NCBI RefSeq assembly: GCF_009928525.1
Contig: NZ_JAABOK010000004.1
Coordinates: 310,001 to 374,000 of the forward strand
Direction of reading: 5' to 3'
From: Chitinophaga solisilvae
GTDB lineage: Bacteria > Bacteroidota > Bacteroidia > Chitinophagales > Chitinophagaceae
Length of the DNA: 64,000 bases
The notes beneath the pieces are model-generated. The model was not told the DNA's origin, made no database searches, and was given only the letters and a program-made list of their open reading frames with translations. This document shows, one piece after another, positions 29,101 to 39,200 of the stretch. Every line of letters begins with the position of its first letter. The stretch's first letter is position 1. The position numbers and the translations under genes were made by a program.

Positions 29101-32100
29101 CATTCCGTACCTTGCTGGCCGCCGTGAAAGCTACCTTACTGGATGCCTACATGCACCAGGATGCGCCTTTTGAACAGGTAGTAGATGCCGTAGCAGGAGG
29201 GGAGCGCGACAGAAGCCGTACGCCGCTGTTTCAGGTGATGTTTATCCAGCAGAATCTTCCTGATATACCAGACCTGGCATTGCAGGATCTGAGGGTATCC
29301 CGTCTGCCGGTACCTATCATCACCTCCAAATTCGACCTGACGGTTGAAACTACCGCCACACCGGCAGGATTACAGCTGCGCGTGGAATATTGCAGCGACC
29401 TCTATGAAGCAGATACCATCCTGCGGATGATGCAGCAGTATGAACAACTGCTGCTGGCCATTATTGCAGCACCGGAAAGCCGTATCGGATCATTGCCGCT
29501 GCTCACGCCGGCAGCCACACAACAGGTGCTGCATACCTTCAATGATACCTGCAGGGACCGCAGTCCGCAGCCCCCGGTAATAACGCTCTTTGAAATGCAG
29601 GCTGCACGCACACCGGACGCTGTTGCGCTCAGTTTTGGTGCAGAACGTATGACCTACCGCACACTGAATGAAAAAGCGAACAGGATAGCGCATTACCTGC
29701 AGCAGCAGGGAGTAAGGGAACATACCTTCATTCCTGTATGTATGCAGCGTTCCATGGATCTGATCGTAGCCATTACTGCGATACTGAAAACCGGCGCCGC
29801 CTATGTGCCGGTAGATCCGGGATATCCGGCTGCCCGCATCCGGCACATATTGCAGGACACGGCTTATCCGGTACTCCTCACAGATGAAAGCTGTTATGCC
29901 ATCATTGCTGCAGAAGTGGACGCGGAAAAACTGCTGATACCCGCCGCCACAGACTTTTCCGGACAGACGACAGATAACCCCCTGCGCACGGATGCGCCTC
30001 ACCGGTGCACTTATCTGATCTATACTTCCGGTTCCACAGGTACTCCCAAAGGCGTGCAGATGCCCGACAGCGCACTGTCAAACCTCTTGCTGTGGCAGCG
30101 TGATCAGGCAGGTTATGAAAAGGCTTATACCGTCCTGCAATTTGCCAGTATCAATTTTGATGTGAGTTTCCAGGAGATATTTTTCACACTCTGTTTCGGC
30201 GGAGAACTACGGCTCATTGCAGAGCAGGAACGTAAAGATATGCCTGCGCTGATGAAGGTTATTCATGATGCCGGCGTAACCAGCCTGTTTCTGCCTTATG
30301 TAGTGCTGCAAAGCCTGGCTGTATATGCGGTAGAAAACAATGACTATCCTCAACGGCTATACGACGTATTTACTGCCGGTGAACAGCTGAAGCTAGGCAG
30401 GGATATAGAACAGCTGATGACGGCCTGTGGTGCGGCGTTGCATAACCAGTACGGTCCGTCTGAAACACATGTGGTGACAGCTTACACCATCCGGCCGGAA
30501 GACTACCGTCTGCGGCCGCTGCCACCGATAGGCAAGCCGGTAGACAATACGATGATTTATATATTGTCGCCTGATGGAAACGTATGTCCGGTAGGTGTTC
30601 CGGGAGAATTATACATCGGCGGCGCCCAGGTGGCGCTGGGCTATCTGCACCTGCCGGAGCTGACAGCCGGCCGTTTCATGGATAACCCGTTTCACGCCGG
30701 CGGCCGTCTTTACAGGAGCGGCGACATCTGCCGGTGGCTTGCGGATGGCAATATAGAATACATAGGCCGCCGGGACGAACAGGTGAAGATCCGCGGTTAC
30801 CGCATAGAACCGGGTGAAATTGAAAAGGTGCTGCAGGCTAGTCCGCAGGTAAAGCACGCCTGTGTAACCGTTCACGGTACCGATACCGCCAGCAGGATCC
30901 TGGTAGCGTATATCGTGCCAGACGGGCCTTTCCACCGGGAGGCTATCATGGAACACCTGCGGGAACAGCTGCCCGCACACATGATTCCGGCCTTGCTGAT
31001 GGAGCTGGAACAGTTGCCTGTTACCCCCAACGGAAAAGTCAACAAAAGAGCGCTGCCGGCGCCCGACTGGAATGCGCAGGTATCGCAACAGCCACAGGAG
31101 CCGCGCAGCAAAGAAGAAGCGCTGCTGACAGATATCTGGAAAAGTGTGCTGCAGCTGGAAAACATCGGTATACATCAGGGCTTTTTTGAATCGGGTGGGA
31201 ACTCTATCATAGCTATACGGCTCATCGCTAAGATGCAGGCGCATTTTCAGGTATCCATCAACGACCTGTTCATGTATCCTACCATTGCCGGCATTGCCAG
31301 GCATGTTGTTTACCGGAAGGATTATTTCAGCGAAAAGCTGGCAGCATTGGCTGCCATGGAAGATACCGCCGGTGCGGCGCCCGCAGATATAACCACGGAG
31401 GAGCTGTGCAAACAGGAACAGGCTTATGCAGATCAGTTCCGTCATCTGCAGGATCTCCCGCTGGATGAAAAGCTGACAACCCATCATGTACTGCTGCTGG
31501 GGGCTACCGGCTTCCTTGGCATCTACCTGCTGCGGGAATTGCTGCAACGTTCTTCCTGTACTATCCATACCATTGTAAGGGCCGGAGCAGATGCCTTTGA
31601 GCGCCTGTCTGAAAAGTATGCCTTCTATTTCGGTGAAACGCTGGATGCATACCGGCAACGGCTACACGTAATGAAGGGCGATCTGTCGCAACCCTGCCTG
31701 GGGCTGGAGCAGCCAGCACTGGATGCCTGTCTGCAACAGGTAGACAGCATCATTAACGCTGCTGCCAATGTGAAGCACTACGGCAGCTATGCTTCCTTCG
31801 AAGCGGCCAACATACATCCGGTAGAAGTGATCCTGCAGCATTATCCGCAGCACCGCAACATCGTTATACATCATATGTCCACCACTGGTATTGCCGGCGC
31901 AGCATCCGGCAGCGGACATCTCTTTACCGAAGCAGATATGGATAGAGGGCAGCCGCTCTCCAACTTTTACCTGAAGAGTAAAATGGCAGCAGAACGGCTC
32001 CTGGCAGAAGCCCGTAACAAGGGCATACCGGTGAATATTTACCGGGTAGGGCATCTTTCGTTTGACAGCGTCTCCGGCATTTTCCAGGAGAACATAGAGA

Positions 32101-32573
32101 ACAATGCCTTCTGTCATGAGATAAAGGGGTATGTTACGCTGGGCGCTATGCCTGGCGGCCAGGGTCTGGAAATGTCGAACATCGATCAGGTGGCCGCCGC
32201 CATCCTGCTGATATCTGAAAGGAAGGCGCTGCTGAACGGCAACTACCACGTGCTGAACAGCCGCCCGTTGCCTGCCGCCACCTTTGCCGCCGCTCTGAGC
32301 AGCTACGGCTATCCGCTGACAGCCGTCCCTGCCGGCGCCTATTATACGCGCATGCTGGCAATGTATGATACACACCGGGATATGATTAACCGCCTGCTGC
32401 TGGATGCCAGTATCTTCAATGAAGAACCGGTATCGCAAGGCTACTGTCAGCTGCGCAACGATGCCACAGACCTCATATTGCAACGACTGGGCTTTCACTG
32501 GCCTGAAATAAACGAGCAGCAGATTCACCTGATGCTGGATTATTTGAGGCAGATAGCGTTTATGACGGAGTAA
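23184..32573 (+). CDS. Three-module NRPS ending in a thioester reductase (A-T-C-A-T-C-A-T-R)
   Basis: 3129 residues. Order: A1 (about 30-520, core YTSGSTG after 179), T1 (S577 in GGHSL), C1 (HHIASDG at 759), A2 (about 1075-1560), T2 (S1619), C2 (HHIAADG at 1803), A3 (about 2120-2610), T3 (S2674 in GGNSI), and a reductase (about 2765-3129) with the NAD(P)-binding GATGFLG and a YLKSK active-site segment. There is no starter C domain, so the product should have a free amino end, and the reductase should release it as an aldehyde or, after a second reduction, an alcohol. Pocket residues read by eye: A1 and A3 both DVQFFAQVVK, nearest to Pro codes I know; A2 DGYFMGVVFK, nearest to Ile. These are weak. 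No tailoring gene, MbtH or phosphopantetheinyl transferase is adjacent. The stop codon is in contact with heptamer palindrome B. Confidence 0.95.
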   Translation: MPHELLDSQRQYTATPFVDEKKTPGAPVREDVITMFELQADRTPDAIAVVFHGQQLTYRQLNEQANQLARYLQQQGITAESPVPVCLHRSPALIMAVLAVLKAGAAYVPLDPDYPQARLLHILHDTQYTLMITDEQSRHQLPAADKVIIPLNAPEIQERLSVLSAANQEHHYHPDRCTYIIYTSGSTGTPKGIQMPDSALSNLLLWQRDQVDYTLPHHVLQFASINFDVSFQEIFFALCFGGCLHLITEEERKDMAILSRKIISGQINCLFLPYIVLQSLAVYAADSSLYPGALLDVFTAGEQLKLGADLQQFMEQTGARLHNQYGPSEAHVVTSYTVQAADYQHRPLPPVGRPVYNTVLYIVDEQGHLCPAGTPGELYIGGVQVARGYLHRPELTADRFIADPFTPGGGRLYKSGDICCLLPDGNIEYISRKDDQVKIRGYRIEPGEIESVIGQSGLVTQAVVMVKEDVLTGKKIVAYVVLKEQAGTAALRAFLADRLPDYMMPAVFMALPHIPVTSNGKADKRALPEPDAAAFRRNAYTAPRTATEETLAQLWTSLLQLPAPGIHDHFFELGGHSLLAMRLQSLIRRHLQKEISVKELFAHPTIAQMAELTDLREHCAQHMIGTEDRPALMPLSFSQERLFFIDQLEGSVQYHMPLILRLKGNLNTPALEQALQYITDRHEVLRTVIHTTGTQHYQHILEKGQWRATVMDIRNNPGEAGVILSSLIEKPFNLSQDHPLRAHIIRVEDADHLLLLTMHHIASDGWSLQVLTTELKTCYETFCAGGIPELPMLEIQYADYARWQQTYLTPARQEAQLQYWRSQLAEAVPLQLPADFPRAAIQRRRGATVPVNIDKTLTAQLQQLSQAEGATLFMTLLTAFNVLLHRYSGQQDICVGIPVSGRLRQETESLIGFFINSLALRSDVQPDLSFRALLSQVKQTTLDAYAWQEVPFEKVVEAVVKERDASRSPLFQVMFVLQNMPESALTALGEMTVTTEQPVSSTSKFDLTFQLEESAGGLIGRLEYCTDLFLPETVLRMAAHFQALLQAIVLTPDSVVAALPLSAETDMPPLQGAWNATAADFPRDRTVVQLFREQAALSPSAAAIMTDDITLSYAMLDHLSDQAAQQLHAAGCGSGGHIGLLSRRGPEMIIAMMGILKSGNAYVPFHIDYPAARLRTMMEDAGIKHIFYTDEKLFAASEVPADAGIALSAAATFPQAPLPVTADSNATAYIMYTSGTSGRPKGIAVSHRNIAKLAYETGPVALQPGDVLLQWSNYAFDGSVYEIFGTLLQGAAMCLIRDEEAADIAALSRYIRQYQVTHCFMTTALFNSFADTGLPALQCLRRLMFGGEAVSVPHVHKAFDALGPGKLVHVYGPTETTVFATWHLVNNVNDYTCIPIGRPLSNTQVLVLDQLEQPVPAGIPGELYIGGEGVTAGYVSNPELSAAKFRTPACAAGRWYKTGDIVRQHADGALEYISRKDDQVKIRGYRIETGEIEQALLQCAAVTAALVVAPTGADGVRWLLAYVIPAGPFDAAVLTAQLESRLPAYMIPAVIMPVEKWPLTVNGKIDRKALPQPEQPAAQRSYTAPVTHAETVLTAIWESLLPVKPIGIHDNFFSLGGHSLLVTRVVAAIRQQLETELTIQDVFTHPTIHTLAAYMEGLQKGRALPPLTVQPRPEKIPLSFAQARLWFLDRMQGSVNYHIPDMLLLEGELDISALEQALQAVVERHEVLRTVFSADEDGSWQQVLPAADWQLQHVTASFENMEAVTRYAEMATVQPFDLTADYLFRAQLIRLPEDRHVLLLVMHHIAADGWSLSVLAASFMELYRAFHLQQPPALPLPPVQYADYTLWQSQHIRGTLLDTQLQYWKQQLQDVSVLQLPADFTRPGIQSTAGNTLFYTIPVPVLGQLEQLSRQEGTTLFMTLLAAFKVLLFRYTQQEDICVGSPVAHRTHQETEQLIGFFVNTLALRSDLSGDPAFRTLLAAVKATLLDAYMHQDAPFEQVVDAVAGGERDRSRTPLFQVMFIQQNLPDIPDLALQDLRVSRLPVPIITSKFDLTVETTATPAGLQLRVEYCSDLYEADTILRMMQQYEQLLLAIIAAPESRIGSLPLLTPAATQQVLHTFNDTCRDRSPQPPVITLFEMQAARTPDAVALSFGAERMTYRTLNEKANRIAHYLQQQGVREHTFIPVCMQRSMDLIVAITAILKTGAAYVPVDPGYPAARIRHILQDTAYPVLLTDESCYAIIAAEVDAEKLLIPAATDFSGQTTDNPLRTDAPHRCTYLIYTSGSTGTPKGVQMPDSALSNLLLWQRDQAGYEKAYTVLQFASINFDVSFQEIFFTLCFGGELRLIAEQERKDMPALMKVIHDAGVTSLFLPYVVLQSLAVYAVENNDYPQRLYDVFTAGEQLKLGRDIEQLMTACGAALHNQYGPSETHVVTAYTIRPEDYRLRPLPPIGKPVDNTMIYILSPDGNVCPVGVPGELYIGGAQVALGYLHLPELTAGRFMDNPFHAGGRLYRSGDICRWLADGNIEYIGRRDEQVKIRGYRIEPGEIEKVLQASPQVKHACVTVHGTDTASRILVAYIVPDGPFHREAIMEHLREQLPAHMIPALLMELEQLPVTPNGKVNKRALPAPDWNAQVSQQPQEPRSKEEALLTDIWKSVLQLENIGIHQGFFESGGNSIIAIRLIAKMQAHFQVSINDLFMYPTIAGIARHVVYRKDYFSEKLAALAAMEDTAGAAPADITTEELCKQEQAYADQFRHLQDLPLDEKLTTHHVLLLGATGFLGIYLLRELLQRSSCTIHTIVRAGADAFERLSEKYAFYFGETLDAYRQRLHVMKGDLSQPCLGLEQPALDACLQQVDSIINAAANVKHYGSYASFEAANIHPVEVILQHYPQHRNIVIHHMSTTGIAGAASGSGHLFTEADMDRGQPLSNFYLKSKMAAERLLAEARNKGIPVNIYRVGHLSFDSVSGIFQENIENNAFCHEIKGYVTLGAMPGGQGLEMSNIDQVAAAILLISERKALLNGNYHVLNSRPLPAATFAAALSSYGYPLTAVPAGAYYTRMLAMYDTHRDMINRLLLDASIFNEEPVSQGYCQLRNDATDLILQRLGFHWPEINEQQIHLMLDYLRQIAFMTE

Positions 32574-32711
32574 TTACGAATTACGAATTGCGAATTACGA
32601 ATGAAGAAGCGAAGAGCTAACCGAAGATTAAAGAGAGATAACTGTCAAATGTCCTCCTTTAATCTTCGGTTAGCTCTTCGCTTCTTCATTCGTAATTCGC
32701 AATTCGTAATT
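32572..32711. repeat. Heptamer palindrome B with a perfect 55-bp stem
   Basis: Arms 32579-32633 and 32657-32711 are perfect reverse complements over 55 bases, around a 23-base loop containing AGATAACTGTCAAATGTCC. The outer part of the arm is made of AATTACG/AATTGCG heptamers and the inner part contains GAAGCGAAGAGCTAACCGAA. One further heptamer extends the left side to 32572 and overlaps the stop codon of the NRPS gene. Such a stem would form strongly in RNA and could end transcription from either side. Confidence 0.95.
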
Positions 32712-32794
32712 ATTTTTATAACCAGCTGAACAATTCACCAGCTCAACTGGTTACATAATAGCACGATTGTAAATCTCCTTTAAATCTACAAATC

Positions 32795-33121
32795 ATGGGA
32801 AAGTTTCACCTCAAAATTGCCAAAGATGGCCAGTTTTATTTTAATCTGAAGGCAGATAACAACCAGGTTATTCTATCCAGCGAAATGTACACCACGAAAG
32901 CTGCCTGTTTAAATGGTATTGAATCCGTAAAAACCAATTCCTCCCAGGATGGCCGTTACGACAGCCTTACCGCGAAGAACGGGAAATTCTATTTCACCCT
33001 GAAAGCCGCCAACGGACAGGTAATCGGGACAAGTGAGATGTATGAAAGTGAGGCCGCGAGAGATAACGGTATTGCATCCGTTAAGAAGAACGGACCGGAT
33101 GCGGGTGTGGTAGAGGATTGA
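32795..33121 (+). CDS. YegP-like DUF1508 protein with two repeats
   Basis: 108 residues made of two copies of the DUF1508 unit: residues about 3-50 (KIAKDGQFYFNLKADNNQVI with a following SSEMYTTKAACLNGIESVK) and about 55-102 (LTAKNGKFYFTLKAANGQVI, then TSEMYESEAARDNGIASVK). These small stress-linked proteins are widespread and their molecular job is not settled. The gene lies alone between the ends of two convergent NRPS genes and is bracketed by heptamer palindromes B and C, so it is probably transcribed on its own and unrelated to peptide synthesis. Confidence 0.93.
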   Translation: MGKFHLKIAKDGQFYFNLKADNNQVILSSEMYTTKAACLNGIESVKTNSSQDGRYDSLTAKNGKFYFTLKAANGQVIGTSEMYESEAARDNGIASVKKNGPDAGVVED

Positions 33122-33132
33122 GTGTTAATTAG

Positions 33133-33281
33133 GAATTACAAATTACGAATTGCGAATTACGAATGTAGAAGCGAAGCGCTAACCGAAGATGAAAGGAGGA
33201 CATTTAATAGTTATCTCTCTATCATCTTCGGTTAGCGCTTCGCTTCTACATTCGTAATTCGCAATTCGCAATTCGTAATTC
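33133..33281. repeat. Heptamer palindrome C with 58-bp arms
   Basis: Arms 33133-33190 and 33224-33281 are reverse complements with two mismatches. The inner arm (GTAGAAGCGAAGCGCTAACC) closely matches element B. The loop, read on the minus strand, contains AGAGATAACTATTAAATGTCC, nearly the same as the loop of B read on the plus strand, so B and C are one element in opposite orientations. The right arm ends on the stop codon (33281-33283) of the minus-strand NRPS. Confidence 0.95.
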
Positions 33282-36200
33282 TATTGCATCACGTGTTCCT
33301 GCATCTCAGCTCTTTGCTGAATTTGTTGCATAATACCGGCAATCACCCCTGCGTTGTGGGTAATAAATTCCGGATTAAACATCTCAGGATGCAGGCCGGT
33401 GCCATCGTAGGTATGGAAGCCGGAGGTACTGTTTTCGCTCCAGTTGCGCGATACTTCGGCAGCTTTCCATTCTTCTTTTGACATCAGCAGATGAATGTGG
33501 GCATTGGTAGTACCGTCATCTGTTTTACCGTTCATATAGGTGGTATAGCCGGCAATTTTGCTCATCGTATTTTTCTTCAGCGTTTCCAGGTAGTCAGGTG
33601 TTACGGAGAAGATAGACCAGTCTACAATTCTGTAGTAGGCCTCTACGGTGGCATCCAGCTCTTCTTTTGTTTTGGCCTTTGCTATATGCCTGCAATAGCT
33701 GTCAATCATGATGAGATCGGAAACTTCCCTGCCGGCGGCTTCTGTGTCCTTTGTTATTTCGAAGGCAAAGTTACCGCCCGCGGAATATCCTGCGAAGGTA
33801 AGCGGTCCTTCCGGCTGTAGTTCCTGCATCACCTGGATGTATTGCGCTGTTCTGTCTTCCTGTTCAAAGAAGTGGAAGCAGCAGAGGGTATAGTCAGGGA
33901 AATACTCTGCCAGTGCGGTGTAGATGAAGGAATAACCAATGGCGGGCGGGAAGAAGAAGATCGTTTTTTCTTTTCCGGGATTTACAACGGAATAGAATTC
34001 TTCTGCAGAGACGCTGCCAAATTCATTGATCATCGTTATCTTCTCTGCCAGCGCTTTGATGGTCGGGTAGGTGAATGCGGTTGTCAGCGGTATATTCACG
34101 TCCAGCTCCTTCTTGATCCGGTTCAATACCTGAATCAGTTTGATGGAATTGCCACCCAGCTCGAAGAAGTTATCGGTTGTGCCGACACGTTCCAGCTGCA
34201 GGGCATCCTTCCAGATGGCGGCCAGTGCTTTCTGAATGGGCCCTGCGGGTTCTTCAAACGGCCGTTCAGCGGCCTGCTGCTGTTGCGCCAGCACATCCAG
34301 CGCTTTCCGGTCTATTTTACCGCTGCTGGTCAGCGGCATTTTCTCTACACGGATACAGAACAGCGGCAGCATATAGCTGGGCAAAAGATCCGCCAGGAAT
34401 GCGCGCACGGTGGAGTAGCCGTATTCCCGCTCTGATTCATAGAAGGTAGCAATCTGTTTTTCACCGTTGACGGTGGTGATGATGGCAGCGGTTACCCGGA
34501 TGTTTTCCATCTTTGCCAGTGCATTTTCAATTTCTCCCAGTTCTATACGATAGCCTTTCAGCTTTATCTGTGTATCTTTTCTGCCGATACATTCAATACG
34601 TCCGTCTGCCAGCCATCTGCCGAGATCTCCGGATTTATATATTCTTTCTGTAGAAAGATTTTCATCCCGGAAAAACTTCTCTGCCGTCAGCGCTTCCTGG
34701 TTGCAATAGCCTCTGCCTACACCGGAACCGGCGATATAAATTTCGCCGACTACATTGACAGGCTGCAGCTGGCCATGGTCGCCGACGATGAGCACCTGTT
34801 CGTTCAGCAGCGGTTTACCGATGGTGATACGGTCGTCCTTTACTTCATCGGTGGTGCTGTAAATAGTGGTTTCCGTCGGGCCGCAGCTGGTGAATACGCG
34901 CAGGTGTTTATATCTCCTCAGTCCCCTGAATAATTCGCGTGGCACCGGCTCTCCGCCTGTGACCACCGTTTTCACACTATGCAGGAAACTCAGGCCGGTA
35001 GATTGCAGGAACAGCAGGAAGCGGGATGGCGTCATCTGTACGATGTTCACCTGGCGCGTGCGTATCATATCTACTATCTTCGGGAAGTCATTCAGCTCCT
35101 CATCGCCTGCAAGCAGTACACATACTCCGGTGAGCAGGCTGCCCAGTATTTCCATGACGGAGAGGTCGAAGGTGATATTACTGATGGCCAGCATTTTGTC
35201 GCCGGGACGGAAGCCGTATACCGGTTCCAGGTTGCGGACAAAGCTGGTCAGGTTCACATGTTCCAGCATAGCGCCTTTGGGTACCCCGGTGGAACCGGAG
35301 GTATAAATGATATAGGCGAGGTCGTCAGGCGAAATGTTTACCGGCAGCAGTTCCTGACGGTGCGTAGCTTCCCGCGCGGTGTGAATATTCAGCAATGGTA
35401 AGTTGTAGCTGTAGTCCTTGTCAGCTACGATCATGGTACAGCCGCTGTTGCTGAGAATGTATTCAATACGCTGTGCCGGGAACTGCGGATCTACCGGCAC
35501 ATAGGCGGCGCCGGTTTTCAGTATAGCCATGAGCGTTACCGGCATGTCGGTCGTACGCTGCAGCATCAGCGCTACTTTATCGCCGGTTTTTACCTGATAT
35601 GTTTCCTGCAGGCAGATCGCAAGTGCGGTGGATTTTTCATCCAGTTCCCCGAAGGTGATGCTGCCGCTGGTAGTTTCCACGGCGGTGGCGGCGGCATGTT
35701 GCTGCACGATCTCTTTCCATACTTCAGGAATGGTAAGCCGCGGCGCATTAACATCCGGACTGCCGCCAAAGGCTTTCAGCAGGAGGGTTTCCGCTTCATC
35801 AGCCAGCACAATCTGTTTCAGCTGTTGCTGCGGAGCTGCCAGCACCTGTGTCAGGATATGCCTGAAATGATGCGCCAGCCGCTGCATAGAGGCTTCGGTA
35901 AACAGATTGGTGTTGTAGTTGAGCATCAGCGCGATATTACTGCCGGATTGAACGGTAAAGAAAGTAAGATCAAATTTGGCAATATTCACCTGCATCGGAT
36001 GCGGCCTGAATGACAGCGCACCCTGGCTTTCCACCGGCTGGTGGCTGATGAACTGAAAGAGCAGATCGAACACCGGGTTGCGGCTGGGATCTCTTTTCAG
36101 CTGCAGCGATTCTACCAGTTCTTCAAAAGGATAATCCTGGTTTTCGAAAGCTGCCAACGCTGTTGTTTTTATCTCCAGCAGGAAATCTTCAAATGTTTTT

Positions 36201-39200
36201 TCTGCAGATGGATAGCTGCGGATAGCCAGCGTGTTGACGAACATGCCGATTACCTGTTCGAGGTCGGCATGGGTACGACCAGCTACCGGCGTGCCTATCA
36301 CGATGTCTTCCAGCGAAGTGTATTTGGATACGAGTATATTGTACACCGCCAGCATCAGCATGTTCATGGTAATACCACGTGCAGCGATAAAGCCGGTCGC
36401 CTGTGTTACCAGATCCTCGCTGAGTTCCAGGACATGTACATTGCCGTCAAATGTCTGCGCAAGTGGCCTCGGCGCGTCAGATGGCAGGTCAATCACCGGC
36501 AGTTCGCCCTGCAGCTGCTGTAGCCAGTATTGTTTCTGTTTCGCTATAAGACCGTTGCCGGAAAGGGTTTGCTGCCAGGCTACATAGTCCTTGTATTGAA
36601 CAGACAATGCGGGTAAGGCTGTATGGTTGTATAGCGCCCACAGTTCACGGAAGAAATTGCCGGTAGATACTTCATCGCTGATGATGTGATGTATATCATA
36701 CAGCAGCAGATGATCTTCAGCAGATATTTCCATTACGGCGGCACGCAGCAGCGGCGCTTCTGCGAGGTTAAAGCTGCGGATGAAGGCAGCGGTGGCTGCT
36801 GAAGTATCTGCCTCGCTGCCGCGGGTACGTTCCAGGTGGAAGTTCACATGGTCGTGGATTACCTGTACCGGTTCGTCATTGACGAGTACGAAAGCGGTAC
36901 GGAGACTTTCATGCCTGTCTGTCATCGCCTGGAAAGCTGCTTCCAGCCTGTCTGCATCCAATGGCCCCTGTATGCGTAAGCCACCGCAGATGTTATGGCT
37001 GATCTCTGCGCCCTTGAAATGACTGATGACAAACACTCTTTTCTGTGCAGAAGAGAGCGGGTAGTATTCCTGTACCGGCGCTTTCGGAATAGGTGTATAA
37101 CTGCCGGCAACTGCCTGGTCGATATACGCTGCCAGCTTGCTGATAGTAGGATACCTGAATATATCTTTCAGAGAGATATTGGCTGCAGTAGCCTTGCGGA
37201 TACGGGAAACCAGTACCATCGCGCGGAGCGACTGTCCGCCCATCTCGAAGAAATTATCATGCACGCCGATTTTATTTCTTTTCAGTATATCCTGCCAGAT
37301 GGCCAGCAGCATCGTTTCTGCAGGTGTGGCAGGTACATCGTTTACGGCGCGTTGCTGATCGATATGGGAGAGCGGGTCCTGCAGTGCTTTTCTGTCTACC
37401 TTCCCGTTATGCGTTACCGGCAGCTGTTCCAGCGGAATGAACCAGGAAGGTATCATATGTTCCGGTAACTGCTGCTGCAACCTGTTTTTGATGTCTGTGG
37501 CGGGATTGCCGGAATGGCTGACATACCAGCACACCAGCTCTTTTTCCTGTTCAGCTCCGTATACGGTTACTACCACTTCTCTGATCTCCGGATCGCGGAG
37601 CAGCGCATTTTCAATTTCCTGCAGTTCTATCCGGAAACCGCGCACCTTCACCTGGTTATCGCTGCGGCCGATGAATTCGAGGTTGCCGTCCGGCAGCCAT
37701 CGCGCAAGATCTCCGGTTCTGTAAACCCGTTCCCGGGTGTACGGATCGGTGATGAATTTCTGTGCCGTAATTTCCGGCTTGTTGATATAGCCTCTGGCCA
37801 CACCTGTTCCGCCTATCCACAGCTCGCCCGCCTGCCCCGGTAAGGCACGTTGCTGCAGCGCATTGCTGATGAAATAGCTGTAGTTGACCAGCGGTTTACC
37901 CACCGGGGTATTACCTGCTGCCGGCAGCGCTGCAGAGGTAGTTTCATAGAAACCGGCGTCGATACAGGTTTCCGTAACACCGTAGCTGTTAAGTACGCGG
38001 ATGCCGGGAGAAAGATGATCCACCAGTTTTTTGAAGGCAGGCAGAGAAATAGTGTCTGACCCTACAATCAGCAGCTTCAGCAGGGGGAGGTCCAGCCGTT
38101 CTTCGATGATGTAGTCCATCAACGGCATGACCAGTGCCGGCGTGGACTCCAGCACATTGATACCGTGCGTGGAAAGGAGGTCGTATACAGAAGCGGGATC
38201 CAGCCGGGTTTCAGCCGGACAGATCACCAGGCAACCACCGTTGCTGAGGATGCGTACCACATCGCCGGTGAATACGTCGAAGGAGAAACCAGCCATCTGC
38301 AACAGGCGCGGCGTAAACGTATCCAGCTGATATGCCATCCGCCAGGCGTGGTCAATATTGCTTAATGCACGATGTTCTACCATGACGCCTTTGGGATTGC
38401 CGGTAGTGCCGGAAGTATAGATCACATAGGCCAGCTGCTCCGGTAGAATAGTGACAGGCGCAGGCCGTGCACCGGTAGCGGAAATATCTTCTATCAGCAC
38501 GGATGAAGGATGCATGGATGTCCAGGCAGACTGTGTCAGCAAAACTTTTGTTGCACAATCCTCCAGCATGTACCGGATTCTTTCCGGCGGATAGGAGGTG
38601 TCTATCGGCAGGTAGGCTGCTCCGGCCTTCAGTACGCCGAGTACTCCGACAATCATCCACTCGGAACGATCCACCATGATACCGACGATGTCTCCGGCTG
38701 TAATGCCCTGCTGCTGCAGGTATGCGGCTACTGCATCCGTGGCTTTGTCCAGCGCGGCGTAGGTGAGTTGTTGCTCTTTAAAAACTACTGCCACATTATC
38801 CGGATGCCGTTTTACCTGTGCGGCAAACAATTCAGGAATGTTCTTGTCTGTCTTACTGCCGTTGTGTATACCCATTTCATGAAGCTGCTGCAGCTCTGCT
38901 GTATGCAGGTATTGTACCTCTCGCAGCGGCATATCTGTCTGCAGTACCTGACTGAAGATATGTTGCAGGCGGTGAAGAAATCCTGCCCCGCTGAATATTT
39001 TTTCGTTGTAATCTAGTTTGAGCGTAAATCCGTCTGGCAGCTCCAGTACCCTTAACTCCAGCTGATTATCCAGTATGTGATAGACGCCACGGATAACGCC
39101 TGTTTTACTTGCTGTATCCGGTACTATGAAATGCTGATAGTTATAGTAGAAAGATAATTTCTCCTGCCCGATGATACTATTCTGTAATCCCAGGGAGATA

